Assembly: GCF_008124715.1 (NCBI RefSeq)
Contig: NZ_VNHO01000001.1
Location: 88,974 to 152,973, forward strand
Source: Thermosediminibacter litoriperuensis
GTDB lineage: Bacteria; Bacillota; Thermosediminibacteria; Thermosediminibacterales; Thermosediminibacteraceae
Direction of reading: 5' to 3'
DNA length: 64,000 nt
Shown: positions 1 through 8,285 of the stretch, piece by piece
Layout of the letters: each line of letters starts with the position of its first letter
Numbering within the stretch: the stretch's first letter is position 1
Translations under genes and position numbers: made by a program
The notes under the pieces: model-generated
What the model was told of the DNA's origin: nothing
Seen by the model: the letters and a program-made list of their open reading frames with translations, nothing else
Database searches by the model: none

Positions 1-63
1 TAAACAAAAATTAGCGGCAAATATTTTACTTTTGTTTCTGTTCGCACCCTATACCCTCACAAT

Positions 64-86
64 AAAAAATAGCGCTTACTCGAAAG
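64..86 (+). repeat. Short repeat, copy 1 (IS-flank type)
   Basis: The 23-nt stretch AAAAAATAGCG-(C/T)-TTACTCGAAAG occurs here and again at 5989-6011 with one mismatch. In both places it is followed within 20 nt by ACGCCAG (101-107 and 6015-6021). Here it lies just upstream of a transposase N-terminal relic, so it may be the left flank of an insertion sequence; that is inference. Confidence 0.5.
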
Positions 87-90
87 TGCA

Positions 91-285
91 GTGCAAGTTA
101 ACGCCAGACTCTTTATCTTAGAAAAAGTTCTAGGAAGGTTGATTACAAATAAGCAAGCGGCTCTCCTCCTCGGCCTCAGTGAGCACCACGTATATAGGCT
201 CAAAGCTAAACTGAAAGAGCACGGACCAGCTTACTAGACCACGGTAACCGGGGCCACAAACCGCCTCACTCTATACCGGAAAATA
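91..285 (+). pseudogene. Decayed ISNCY-type transposase, N-terminal fragment
   Basis: A frame opening at GTG 91 reads through a helix-turn-helix segment with NKQAALLLGLS and VYRLKAKLKEHGPA, then meets a stop at about 234. In another frame the sequence continues as DHGNRGHKPPHSIPENIRE before a further stop. Transposases of the ISNCY group (helix-turn-helix followed by an HGNRG motif) have this order, so this is the first 60 or so residues of such a gene with a frameshift and the whole catalytic part missing. It has no downstream partner and cannot be active. The family name rests on the HTH plus HGNRG pattern only. Confidence 0.6.
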
Positions 286-493
286 TTCGTGAGTAGGTGG
301 TTCATGATTTATATTAATCATCCCAGTGAACACCGGAACCGAAAGCTTCCGTTGATTAAATCAATAGTACTATTTTAAACCATCCTTAAGTTACATTGAG
401 GCGTCGCTTATTACTCCTGTTGTTAACTTTTTGTTTTATGTAAGTTAAGTATACGACATATAGTGGTCGCAGTCCTGCTTTATATCAGTTTTG

Positions 494-522
494 TTGACAA
501 TTTATTCTGTAAAATTTAATAT
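494..522 (+). promoter_or_regulatory. Promoter of the MATE transporter gene
   Basis: TTGACA (494-499), a 17-nt spacer and TAATAT (517-522) make a near-consensus vegetative promoter about 48 nt before the ATG of the MATE gene at 570. The 286-493 stretch upstream holds nothing I can assign except a small ATGATT/AATCAT inverted repeat near 304-321. Confidence 0.7.
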
Positions 523-569
523 TTATTTAGTGGGTATATTATAAAGATGTCAACGAAAGAAGTGATCCA

Positions 570-1976
570 ATGAGACCAAATATAACAGCGGATGAAAAAT
601 TTAAGATAATGACCCAAGCGCCTGTAAACAGGCTTATTTGTTCATTAGCGGTACCCACCATAGTCAGTATGCTTATTACCGCTTTATATAATATGGCAGA
701 TACTTTTTTTGTCAGCAAGATAAGTACCAGTGCATCGGGTGCGGTAGGCATTTCTTTTTCTTTGATGGCAATCATACAGGCTATAGGTTTTACTATCGGA
801 ATGGGCTCCGGAAATTACATATCACGCCTGCTCGGTCAGAAAAAAAGGCAGTACGCTTCAAAGGTAGCGGCAACCGGCTTTTTCACCGCTTTATTTCTGG
901 GTGTTGTAATAGCCTCAATCGGTTTAATTTTTTTGGACTCCCTGGTTTATATGCTTGGAGCCACCCGAACGATCGCACCCTTCGCAAAAAGTTATATTAA
1001 ATTTATCCTAATAGGTGCCCCTTATATGATGGCCTCCTTCGTACTCAACAATATCCTCCGCTTTCAGGGCAGCGCTTTTTTTGCAATGCTGGGCATCGCA
1101 ACCGGCGCCATTCTTAACATCATCCTGGACCCTATTTTTATTTTCGGGCTTAATATGGGCACCGGCGGTGCCGCACTGGCCACCATCATCAGCCAAGTCA
1201 TCAGCTTTTTAATACTTTTTTATAATTCAGGTATAGGCGGAAATATTAAAATTCAGTTTAAGAATTTTACACCGAAATGGGAGATTTATAAAGAAATTCT
1301 TAGGGGCGGTATGCCATCCTTCTTTCGCCAGTGCCTCAGCAGCATTTCGACGGTCTGCCTCAATTTCAGCGCCGGTCCTTACGGCGATGCTGCGATTGCC
1401 GCCATGGCCATAGTGACGCGCATATTTCAATTTGGATTATCAGCGATGATTGGCTTCGGGCAGGGATTTCAGCCGGTATGCGGATTTAACTACGGTGCCA
1501 GGCGATACGACCGCGTGCTGGCTGCATTCTGGTTCTGCGTAAGAACTTCGGCTGTTGTGCTGCTGACAATTGCTTTATTCGGATTTGCATTTACATCTCA
1601 AATCATATCTATTTTTAGAAAAGAAGATTTGGAGGTGCTCGCCATCGGCAGCCGGGCCCTCAGGCTTCATTGTTTGACATTTCCGCTCACATCATGGGTT
1701 ATCATGACGAATATGCTTTTGCAGACAATAGGAAAAGGACCTCAGGCCTCCATAGTGGCGGCTTCCCGTCACGGGCTTTTTTTCATTCCGGCCATCATGA
1801 TCCTCCCGCGCCTTTTTGGACTGCTCGGCGTCCAGATCAGCCAGCCCGTATCCGATGTCTTTGCCTTCTTCCTATCAGTCCCGATTGCAATGAGCACCCT
1901 GAAGGAACTTCAGGAAAAGCAGTTCGAGGAAAAGATATGGTTGAGCAAAACCGAAGAATTAAAGGCAACATTATAA
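570..1976 (+). CDS. MATE family efflux transporter
   Basis: A 468-residue polytopic membrane protein of the multidrug and toxic compound extrusion (MATE) family, which exchanges Na+ or H+ for cationic drugs or metabolites across the cytoplasmic membrane. Visible family features are the start SLAVPTIVSMLITALYNMADT, the LDPIFIFGL segment near residues 190-200 and the GFNYGARR motif near 305, with about 12 hydrophobic segments in two halves, the usual MATE length. ATG 570 has an AAGAAGTGAT site upstream and a strong promoter at 494-522. It is monocistronic, with a hairpin terminator directly downstream. The substrate cannot be told from the sequence. Confidence 0.93.
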   Translation: MRPNITADEKFKIMTQAPVNRLICSLAVPTIVSMLITALYNMADTFFVSKISTSASGAVGISFSLMAIIQAIGFTIGMGSGNYISRLLGQKKRQYASKVAATGFFTALFLGVVIASIGLIFLDSLVYMLGATRTIAPFAKSYIKFILIGAPYMMASFVLNNILRFQGSAFFAMLGIATGAILNIILDPIFIFGLNMGTGGAALATIISQVISFLILFYNSGIGGNIKIQFKNFTPKWEIYKEILRGGMPSFFRQCLSSISTVCLNFSAGPYGDAAIAAMAIVTRIFQFGLSAMIGFGQGFQPVCGFNYGARRYDRVLAAFWFCVRTSAVVLLTIALFGFAFTSQIISIFRKEDLEVLAIGSRALRLHCLTFPLTSWVIMTNMLLQTIGKGPQASIVAASRHGLFFIPAIMILPRLFGLLGVQISQPVSDVFAFFLSVPIAMSTLKELQEKQFEEKIWLSKTEELKATL

Positions 1977-1980
1977 AGAA

Positions 1981-2023
1981 AAATACCGCTTTCGTGGTAT
2001 CATCCTGAAAGCGGTATTTTTAC
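1981..2023 (+). terminator. Rho-independent terminator after the MATE gene
   Basis: AAATACCGCTTTC (1981-1993) pairs perfectly with GAAAGCGGTATTT (2007-2019), followed by a short T run. It is nearly symmetrical, so it may also stop the converging metF-type gene whose stop is at 2027. Confidence 0.85.
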
Positions 2024-2026
2024 ATA

Positions 2027-3595
2027 TTACTTTTTATCTTTTTTCTTTTTCTCGTAACGCTCTATTCCCATGCGTTCGGCCGAATGGTCGCGCCCCAGGA
2101 AGTAATTGAGCCAGGAAGAGGTCTGGTGCAGGTTCCAATCGGGAGGCGGTATGATATCGCCGTCCAGTTCATGCTCTTTTCCGAAACGCTTAAGACGGGC
2201 GTAAGCACGGACATAAGCACATTTTTTCTTGTTGGGATAAACCTCACACCAACCCATGTAGCTGCCTCCGCAAGCCCCGTTCCGCTGGTTTTTGGGACAT
2301 TGAGACATGGGACAAACGTAGCCCACATCCATCAAGGCACAATCTCCACAATTTTGGCAATCGTAGAGGCAAACTTTCATGAGGTGTTCAAAGGCGTGGT
2401 ATGGTCTCTCCAATGAAGTCCCGTCAACTATTCTGGCTATTGCCTGCATCGGCTTCCACAGAGGAGTACCGGGCTCAAGCATCAAACGATGCGTAAATGT
2501 GGACAGCCGGTAAATAAATTCCACCGGGGCGTCAAGGGGTCTGTTTTTACGGTCGACCGGATTGGGAGTGTTGAGACTGGTCTTGGGATCCTTCTCGTAG
2601 TAATAGAAACCGCCGGGGATCGGGAAATCAAATTCATGAATGAAGTCCAGCCAGTTTTTGCTCAGTTCTTCTCCTTTTTCAATAACATACTCCACATCTT
2701 CGTATTTTACGTTGTGACCACCGATGTGAACGCCATCGTAACCCATTCCTTTCATAAAGGCATACATCTTTGCCGCTCTGTCCAGGCGGGCTTGGCGTCC
2801 TTTATCCGGAGCCTGAGCTTCTTTCTCAAGCTCGGCTACCAGTTTGTCCGTAACCACGCAACCTGGAATCTTATTCTTGTTCATTGCTCTGGCCGTACCC
2901 AGAGGCAGAATGTAGATATTACCGACCACGGGAATATTCCATCCCTGCTGCCGGATAAATTGAATTACCTCATGGAATTTCCTCGCGTCATAACCCAACT
3001 GGGTGACAATGAATTGGGCTCCAGCTTTTATCTTTTTCTTTAATTTGAAATACTGGACCATTTGTTCCGCTTCCGTAGCTTTAAAAGGAGAAACAACAGC
3101 ACCGGCAAATAAATCACTGGGCTGATGCTTGATGGTTCCTTTTATTCCCTGATATTCAAGTCCGCGGTTCATTTTGGAAATGAGGTCGAGAACATGGATG
3201 GGATCAACGTCAAAAACCGGCATAGGGCGACCCGCATAACCCGAAACAGTGTAGTCTCCCGTCATTACAAGAAGATTCCTGACCCCGGCCCGATCCAAGG
3301 CATACAGTTGGCTTTCGATCTGGTTGCGGTTTCTATCTTTGCAGGTGAAATGAACCAGAGGCTCGATACCTTTTTTAATCACTTCTGTGGCAATATAGTC
3401 AGCCAGAATAGCCGGATTTCCACCCGGGTTGTCGGTGAGAGTGAGAGCATGTATTTTTCCTCCCCGAGCTGCCTGCTCTGCTGCCATGATGGCCTCTTCC
3501 TGCGTCTTTTCCCTGGCCCCCCTACCCGGCACCAGTTCCCAGGTAACGGAAAAAACGTTTTTGTCCAGCAGGGACTCCTTAAAACGATTCTGCAT
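2027..3595 (-). CDS. Methylenetetrahydrofolate reductase (MetF) fused to a MetV-like cysteine-rich C-terminal domain
   Basis: A 522-residue protein. Residues 1 to about 300 form the MetF TIM-barrel domain that reduces 5,10-methylene-THF to 5-methyl-THF; TLTDNPGGNPA near residue 52 and VRNLLVMTGD near 110 are typical. Residues 409-459 carry nine cysteines (C409, C413, C416, C419, C428, C433, C442, C450, C459) with the CGDC, CPMSQCPKN and NGACGG signatures of the C-terminal MTHFR/MetV family, which binds a metal or Fe-S centre and in acetogens is a separate subunit. ATG 3595 has AGGAGAGG upstream. It is a single gene with its own promoter and a long leader. Role in C1 metabolism or the methyl branch of the Wood-Ljungdahl pathway is inferred; no other pathway gene is in the window. 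Confidence 0.88.
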   Translation of the reverse strand: MQNRFKESLLDKNVFSVTWELVPGRGAREKTQEEAIMAAEQAARGGKIHALTLTDNPGGNPAILADYIATEVIKKGIEPLVHFTCKDRNRNQIESQLYALDRAGVRNLLVMTGDYTVSGYAGRPMPVFDVDPIHVLDLISKMNRGLEYQGIKGTIKHQPSDLFAGAVVSPFKATEAEQMVQYFKLKKKIKAGAQFIVTQLGYDARKFHEVIQFIRQQGWNIPVVGNIYILPLGTARAMNKNKIPGCVVTDKLVAELEKEAQAPDKGRQARLDRAAKMYAFMKGMGYDGVHIGGHNVKYEDVEYVIEKGEELSKNWLDFIHEFDFPIPGGFYYYEKDPKTSLNTPNPVDRKNRPLDAPVEFIYRLSTFTHRLMLEPGTPLWKPMQAIARIVDGTSLERPYHAFEHLMKVCLYDCQNCGDCALMDVGYVCPMSQCPKNQRNGACGGSYMGWCEVYPNKKKCAYVRAYARLKRFGKEHELDGDIIPPPDWNLHQTSSWLNYFLGRDHSAERMGIERYEKKKKDKK

Positions 3596-3743
3596 TCTTA
3601 CCTCTCCTTATCTAAAATAATAAGGCTGACCGCCGGGCTGCAGTCTTAATCGGTCGTTGACCGGTGATCCAGTGCTAAAAGCAGCCAGTTGTCCGCCAGT
3701 ATGAGCGTTACTTTGTATTTTGACATAGAAAGTCTTACACTAT

Positions 3744-3773
3744 ATTATAAAATAATCTTCTCACATCCTGCAA
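3744..3773 (-). promoter_or_regulatory. Probable promoter of the metF-type gene
   Basis: On the minus strand TTGCAG (3773-3768), an 18-nt spacer and TATAAT (3749-3744). This predicts a 5' leader of roughly 140 nt before ATG 3595. The leader contains a CGGTC-GTT-GACCG hairpin (3651-3663) and a 26-codon open frame (3646-3726). The rest of 3596-3906 holds nothing else I recognise. Confidence 0.45.
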
Positions 3774-3906
3774 AGTGTTTTGAGCCAAGTCCAATTTTTG
3801 TTTAATGCACTATTTTCGATTAGTTTTTCGGTCAATACCTAATCTATCCATTAGATGGGGTTATTTTTCTCAAATTCCTTTCACCGTTTCATCCGAAATT
3901 TACTTA

Positions 3907-5523
3907 TTAAGAAGTACCCAATTCGATAATTTTTAAAACCGTGTTCAATATCGTATCGTAGGGGCTGATTATCCATCCTTCTCCGGCCGTTTTAACCCAT
4001 TCCAGATGCTTCAGGAAATCCCGGTAAGTCTGTTCCGCGAAAATGTCCGGCGCTGTTGCGAATTCATAGTTGGCGCTTCCATCGGGGTTAAGTCCCATTT
4101 CCAGTGCGAATCTGACTATAAGGCCGCTGTTGGGCAAAGCTACAAACGCAGGATCAATACCGATGCCGTCGCCACCGGTCCTGGTCCCGACGAGCGTCGC
4201 CCACTTCGTGGCCTTTGCAAAGGCAGCAAAGCTCTCCGCCGACGAATACACGCCCTCGTCGACCAGAAGAAAGATCCTGCCTTTAAAACCAACAGGGCTC
4301 TCGGGTGATATGTCGTAATTCACCTCTCCATAACACAACAAGCTCTCTCCAATTTCCGGCGGGTAGTTTTTATTGACCGGCAGTTCATCAATTCTTTTTA
4401 GAAACCAATACTTGGCTCCTATGAAGGGTTTTATGTAATCTCCATCCTTGAAAGCGCAGTAAAATTTCATGCTCAAACGTTTATTGGATAAAGGAGATAC
4501 TATGTTCTGCTCCCAGTAAGTCGTACTGCCACCACCGTTGCCCCTGATATCGATTATGAGGTAGGGGTAGTCTTTTACCGTTTCTAGGAATTCTCTTATC
4601 TTTTCCCTGTCACTTTCGACGTACCGGCTATTGAAGGAAAAAATCTTAAGATAGGCAATCTTTCCCTCTTCAATTATGTGAGTTTGGATTGAACTATCTT
4701 TTTTATTGACATTATTGACCGCAGTTATAGCGCTTGATTTTAACGGTTTTACTGTCACCTCTTTCAACTCCCTTTCGGGCGTCACAAAGGTGAACACGAC
4801 GCTTTCTTCGCTAGGGGCTGTAATAACACCTTCCGATCTGAATTTATTTCTCTTTTCGTCATATTTAAGGTACCTTTGGTCTATCAAAGAAGCTATGTAA
4901 TCATCCACTGGAATCGAGTTAATTTTAATAAGACACGAACCCTCAGGAATCCCGTATTCATCACTGTAAGCTGGGTCCAGCGGCCCTTCATCAATCTTTA
5001 CGTCTCTGCCCTCGACATATTTGAAATTCATCGGGATAATTATTGGATCTTTCTTGATGATTTTATTCCAGTACTCGTACTTTTCAGTGGAATTCTCATT
5101 TGTTACAACTCTAGACCACGGATCAAACCGTGGACCGGAGCTCTTTTTCTCTCGATAATATTTATACTGCTCCGGGGAGATCAGTCCAGTATGACCGTTC
5201 TGCAGCGTATTTAAAAATCTCGACAGCACGCCGTAAAATTCCGCATCGCTCCTAGCGCTTCTCACTTTCGTTTCGAAATCCTTTTTTACTTCCTCGAAAT
5301 CCAAACCGTGTTTTCTCTTGAGAACTTCAAGGTAAGGGTAATTCTCCTCTAAAATATCACAAAGGTACCTGAAGTCCTCCAGCCTTTGCTCCGCTGTGAG
5401 GCCCCTGAATGGAACGTCACTTTGAGTTTTAATATCTACCAGTGCCACCCAGGTGAAATATAATAGTCCGACTACCAGTAAAGCAATTACGCCAACCAAT
5501 AATTTTTTAGAGAGTCCGGCCAC
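3907..5523 (-). CDS. S41 family peptidase, paralogue 1 (membrane-anchored)
   Basis: A 538-residue protein with one N-terminal membrane segment (about residues 7-27), probably anchored with the protease outside the cell. The N-terminal part has NGHT, a PDZ-like stretch follows, and the C-terminal half has the tail-specific/tricorn-type S41 core: DIRGNGGG, then VYSSAES with the likely nucleophilic Ser, then GTRTGGDGIG. The Arg in place of the Lys of the CtpA Ser-Lys dyad suggests a tricorn-like rather than CtpA-like active site. GTG 5523 is chosen because GAGGGGGG lies just upstream and the paralogue at 8286-9917 starts at the same point; the frame is open to 5613 but that extension is not conserved. 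Substrate unknown. Confidence 0.85.
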   Translation of the reverse strand: MAGLSKKLLVGVIALLVVGLLYFTWVALVDIKTQSDVPFRGLTAEQRLEDFRYLCDILEENYPYLEVLKRKHGLDFEEVKKDFETKVRSARSDAEFYGVLSRFLNTLQNGHTGLISPEQYKYYREKKSSGPRFDPWSRVVTNENSTEKYEYWNKIIKKDPIIIPMNFKYVEGRDVKIDEGPLDPAYSDEYGIPEGSCLIKINSIPVDDYIASLIDQRYLKYDEKRNKFRSEGVITAPSEESVVFTFVTPERELKEVTVKPLKSSAITAVNNVNKKDSSIQTHIIEEGKIAYLKIFSFNSRYVESDREKIREFLETVKDYPYLIIDIRGNGGGSTTYWEQNIVSPLSNKRLSMKFYCAFKDGDYIKPFIGAKYWFLKRIDELPVNKNYPPEIGESLLCYGEVNYDISPESPVGFKGRIFLLVDEGVYSSAESFAAFAKATKWATLVGTRTGGDGIGIDPAFVALPNSGLIVRFALEMGLNPDGSANYEFATAPDIFAEQTYRDFLKHLEWVKTAGEGWIISPYDTILNTVLKIIELGTS

Positions 5524-5640
5524 AGTACAACCCCCCTCATTAAACCTAAATCCGGTTGAAAACGCTAAAAGGTTACGGATCTGAATCCTTTGCTTGTCGC
5601 GGCCCACATTCACCTCCTCCCCTTATACCTTCTGTAAAGA
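5524..5640 (-). repeat. Upstream flank shared with the second S41 gene
   Basis: This stretch aligns with 9918-10100 upstream of the other S41 gene: the GGTTTAATGAGGGGGGTTG ribosome-site region is identical, and further up both have AAGG-GGAGGAGGT and a GCAGGAT-containing block. The copy here lacks about 55 nt that in the other copy encode a yraN-like tail. So the duplication included the 5' flank, not only the peptidase gene. In 5641-5988 I see no gene, only hairpins: GCCTGCAT (5832-5839) with ATGCAGGC (5860-5867), and GCCGA/TCGGC just after. Confidence 0.6.
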
Positions 5641-5988
5641 TCCTGCCAGCATTCTAATAAAATCACAAAAATCAAAAGCTTTAAGTCCTTAACAGTTCAC
5701 TTTCCATTGTCGTCCACAAAATAATATTCTTGACTCTTTGCACTGGGAAATAAATATTATCTATATTAATTCGGTATATCCCATATTTTCCCTCTCGTTT
5801 AATAAAAATTCCTCCGATTGATGCTAATCAGGCCTGCATTGAGCCTCTGTCGAAGACCCATGCAGGCTTAAGCCGACGGCCTCGGCCTTGTGAATTTTAC
5901 TTCTCCTGATTTGAGCCAACCGCTGGTAATCGTTCTTTTCAAGAACTAAGACCGCTGTTATGAAGGCTGTGTACTTGTTTCTATTTAA

Positions 5989-6011
5989 AAAAAATAGCGT
6001 TTACTCGAAAG
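5989..6011 (+). repeat. Short repeat, copy 2 (IS-flank type)
   Basis: Second copy of the 23-nt repeat at 64-86, followed by ACGCCAG at 6015-6021. No transposase reading frame follows; the downstream PrsA-like gene ends at 6054 on the other strand. It may be the scar of the same element that left the relic at 91-285. Confidence 0.45.
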
Positions 6012-6053
6012 CAAACGCCAGTTGATTTAATGAAGATCTTGATGAAAGGGGTA

Positions 6054-6947
6054 TTATTCATTAGCCAATAAATTTTCGACCTTATACTGCTTGTACAGTT
6101 CCTGTATCCAGGTGCTGTATTGCTGTTGAACTTTTTGATTAAAAAGTATATCTTTGATTTCATCTTTGCTCTCTTCATAATTAGCTTCCTGGGCTTCCTT
6201 TATTTCTTCCACTTTAATGATATGGTATCCATACTGTGTCTTTACCGGAGAACTAATCTCTCCTACTTTTAAAGAAAACGCGGCTTCTTCAAACTCCTTT
6301 ACCATATCCCCGCTGCCGAAAAAGCCGAGGTCCCCACCCTTTTCCTTTGTAGCTGTATCTGTGGAGTATTGCTTTGCTAACTCAGCGAAATCTTCTCCGC
6401 TCTTTAGTTTTGCTATTATTTCATTGGCCTTTTCTTCATCCTCTACCAGAATGTGGCGAGCTCTGACCTGTTTTCCCTGGGCGAAATCTTCCTTGTTTTC
6501 TTCAAAATAGGATTTTATCTCTTCTTCAGTAATAGATATTTTGGGCTCCAGAAGTTTTTTAATTTTGATCTCCACAGCCAGGTCCTTTTTATATTCTCCC
6601 AGCGAATAACCGTTCATTTGCAGGCTCTGCGTAAAGGCTTCTTCGCCTCCATAGTATTCGTAAACCTTTTTCAGCTCTTTCTGGATATCTTCATCCGACA
6701 CATCTATATTCTGTTTTTTTGCTTCCAGTTCAATAATTTTTTGTGAAATCAAATAATCCAGAGCTTTTTCTCCAATTAATTTTACCATCACATCGTATAA
6801 CTCATCTTTACTGATTTCCTCACCGTTTACCCTGGCCACCACTTCCTTGGAACTCCGGAAACTGCAGCCGGCAATTAGAGCAAGAACCGCAGTTGCAATT
6901 ATTAAACAGGTTACTATCTTACGCTTTATTTTTGGAAATTCAATCAC
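6054..6947 (-). CDS. PrsA-like foldase lipoprotein (parvulin-type peptidyl-prolyl isomerase)
   Basis: A 297-residue extracytoplasmic protein. A signal peptide ends in the lipobox LIAGC with Cys28 as the lipidated residue. Residues 35-150 are the SurA/PrsA-type N-terminal chaperone region ([16 protein letters not shown]). Residues about 160-250 are a parvulin rotamase domain with [22 protein letters not shown] and [12 protein letters not shown]. Such proteins fold secreted proteins at the membrane-wall interface. GTG 6947 is preceded by GGAGTG. It stands alone between the S41 repeats; helping the two S41 peptidases fold is possible but not shown. The 290 nt upstream (6948-7239) hold no gene I can support. 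Confidence 0.9.
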   Translation of the reverse strand: MIEFPKIKRKIVTCLIIATAVLALIAGCSFRSSKEVVARVNGEEISKDELYDVMVKLIGEKALDYLISQKIIELEAKKQNIDVSDEDIQKELKKVYEYYGGEEAFTQSLQMNGYSLGEYKKDLAVEIKIKKLLEPKISITEEEIKSYFEENKEDFAQGKQVRARHILVEDEEKANEIIAKLKSGEDFAELAKQYSTDTATKEKGGDLGFFGSGDMVKEFEEAAFSLKVGEISSPVKTQYGYHIIKVEEIKEAQEANYEESKDEIKDILFNQKVQQQYSTWIQELYKQYKVENLLANE

Positions 6948-7239
6948 TTTAAATCACACTCCACGATTTTTATTTGCCTTAACTAACCGCATATTATTAA
7001 TGTTAACAGATATTGACCGTTTTTGCTAGATGATTATTCTGCATTATCAGTTCTTTAATATTTTTGATAACCCGACAATAACCATACGATTAGCCAGCTG
7101 CAAGCAGATAAGCGGAAAAAGGTGGCAGGGTTCCATAATATGCCGTATTGTTTCATGCTTTCTCCTTATTTTATGTTTTGCGCGATTATCAGCGCGGGCA
7201 AAGCAGGGGATATAATAGCATAAACAAGCTCGAGGCCAT

Positions 7240-7843
7240 TTAAAACAAACTGTACATGTCACCAAAATCAAAAATCCTATATGAGTCATCATCAGCGGTT
7301 TTTCCAACAATAAAGCTTCTGTTATATGTTCCGTCACCCCACTGTGGTCCTTGCTCTTTTGCTTTTTCTGAAAGAGTTTGTGTAAAAGTTACATTGATAA
7401 TTTCATATTCGGTCAATTTGTATTTCTCTATACATTCTTCCCACCCGTAGTAGTATAAAGGATTTGGCTTACCATTATCTAATTTTGGCTTACTATATTC
7501 TTTTCTGTTAATGTGGAAATTTCATGTATAATATATGATTGAATATAAATATCATCTTCAAATAGCTTCTTTTCATTTTCTATTGAAATTCTGTGCGGTT
7601 CTATATCCGCTAAAATATCGGACATAGCATCAAATTCAGCAGTAATCGTATATAAAAATTCTTTCATAACAGTTTCTTCCACAATGTTTTCCGGAATATC
7701 TTCCAATACAAAATTGCGGTCATCCACGCTTACTTTTCTTTTACCTTCAAAACATATGTTGCTTCTGAAGTTTGTATCTGTGTACACGCCGATAAATAAA
7801 TACTCACTAAAATCAAAATAGCTAAAGTCAATAATTTTTTAAT
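7240..7843 (-). pseudogene. Lipoprotein pseudogene, DUF4829-like, two frameshifts
   Basis: Three reading frames join into one protein. From 7843 the frame gives KKLLTLAILILVSIYLSAC, a typical lipoprotein signal with lipobox LSAC, then stops after about 37 codons. A second frame, open from 7787 to 7479, carries SVDDRNFVLEDI and a mostly acidic region. The third frame continues to the stop at 7240 with TFTQTLSEKAKEQGPQWGDG and RIFDFGDMYSLF, reminiscent of DUF4829-type domains (low certainty). A GGAGG site sits 7 nt before the expected start, but the codon there is ATT. Two shifts and a damaged start point to a recently inactivated gene; sequencing errors are the alternative. Confidence 0.65.
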
Positions 7844-7854
7844 TTTTATTCCTC

Positions 7855-8265
7855 CTATCCTTCGGATGACTCTCTCTTTACGATCTCTTCAAGGATAGCA
7901 CCAGCTTGCTTTACTACCTGAAGGCACCGATCTTCCTCCGTTCGGTACTTCTGTTTCAGCGGCGGACAGTCGAGATGCCCCATCTTCTTCCTGTATTTCT
8001 CGAAGAGTTCCTTTTCAAGAACTTTAATGCGGTCGCTCTCGTGAGCCCTGTCTTTTACGAACATTAGGCTTAACACCATTACGGCTCCAAGGAGCGCACC
8101 GCAGGTACCGTCGATATTCATGCCTCCGCCGAATCCTGCGGCTAACTTCAATACCCTTTTATCCAACCCCAAACCGTAGGTTTCATTAGCAGCATAAAGA
8201 ATGGTCTCGGCGCAGTTGAGGTCGTAGGACTTCGAATAATATTTTTCTATATTGTCGAGCAGCAC
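7855..8265 (-). CDS. C-GCAxxG-C-C family protein
   Basis: A 136-residue small protein with the cysteine pattern that defines the C_GCAxxG_C_C family: NCAETIL near the start, GTCGALLGAVM in the middle, then HLDC and RCLQVV near the end. Members are thought to be redox- or metal-related, but their function is not settled. GTG 8265 is chosen because AGAGGGGG lies 7 nt upstream; an upstream GTG at 8289 overlaps the stop of the S41 gene and has no site of its own. It is probably co-transcribed with the S41 peptidase, whose stop is about 20 nt away. Confidence 0.85.
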   Translation of the reverse strand: MLLDNIEKYYSKSYDLNCAETILYAANETYGLGLDKRVLKLAAGFGGGMNIDGTCGALLGAVMVLSLMFVKDRAHESDRIKVLEKELFEKYRKKMGHLDCPPLKQKYRTEEDRCLQVVKQAGAILEEIVKRESSEG

Positions 8266-8285
8266 TTCACTACCCCCTCTGAAAT

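Noticed and set aside
2489..3043. Plus-strand frame of 184 codons opposite metF
   Set aside because: Shadow frame; the minus-strand MetF protein matches its family across the same bases.
3596..3750. Known THF riboswitch in the metF leader
   Set aside because: The conserved THF riboswitch core is not present; only a simple hairpin is seen.
5524..5613. N-terminal extension of the first S41 peptidase starting at GTG 5613
   Set aside because: The paralogue does not have it; a GAGGGGGG site precedes GTG 5523. The GGAGGAGGTG site before 5613 is better read as the relic of another gene start carried along by the duplication.
7047..7337. 96-codon minus-strand frame in the gap before prsA
   Set aside because: It overlaps the 3' part of the broken lipoprotein gene in another frame, has no ribosome site and its composition (many Cys, His, Arg) is not protein-like.
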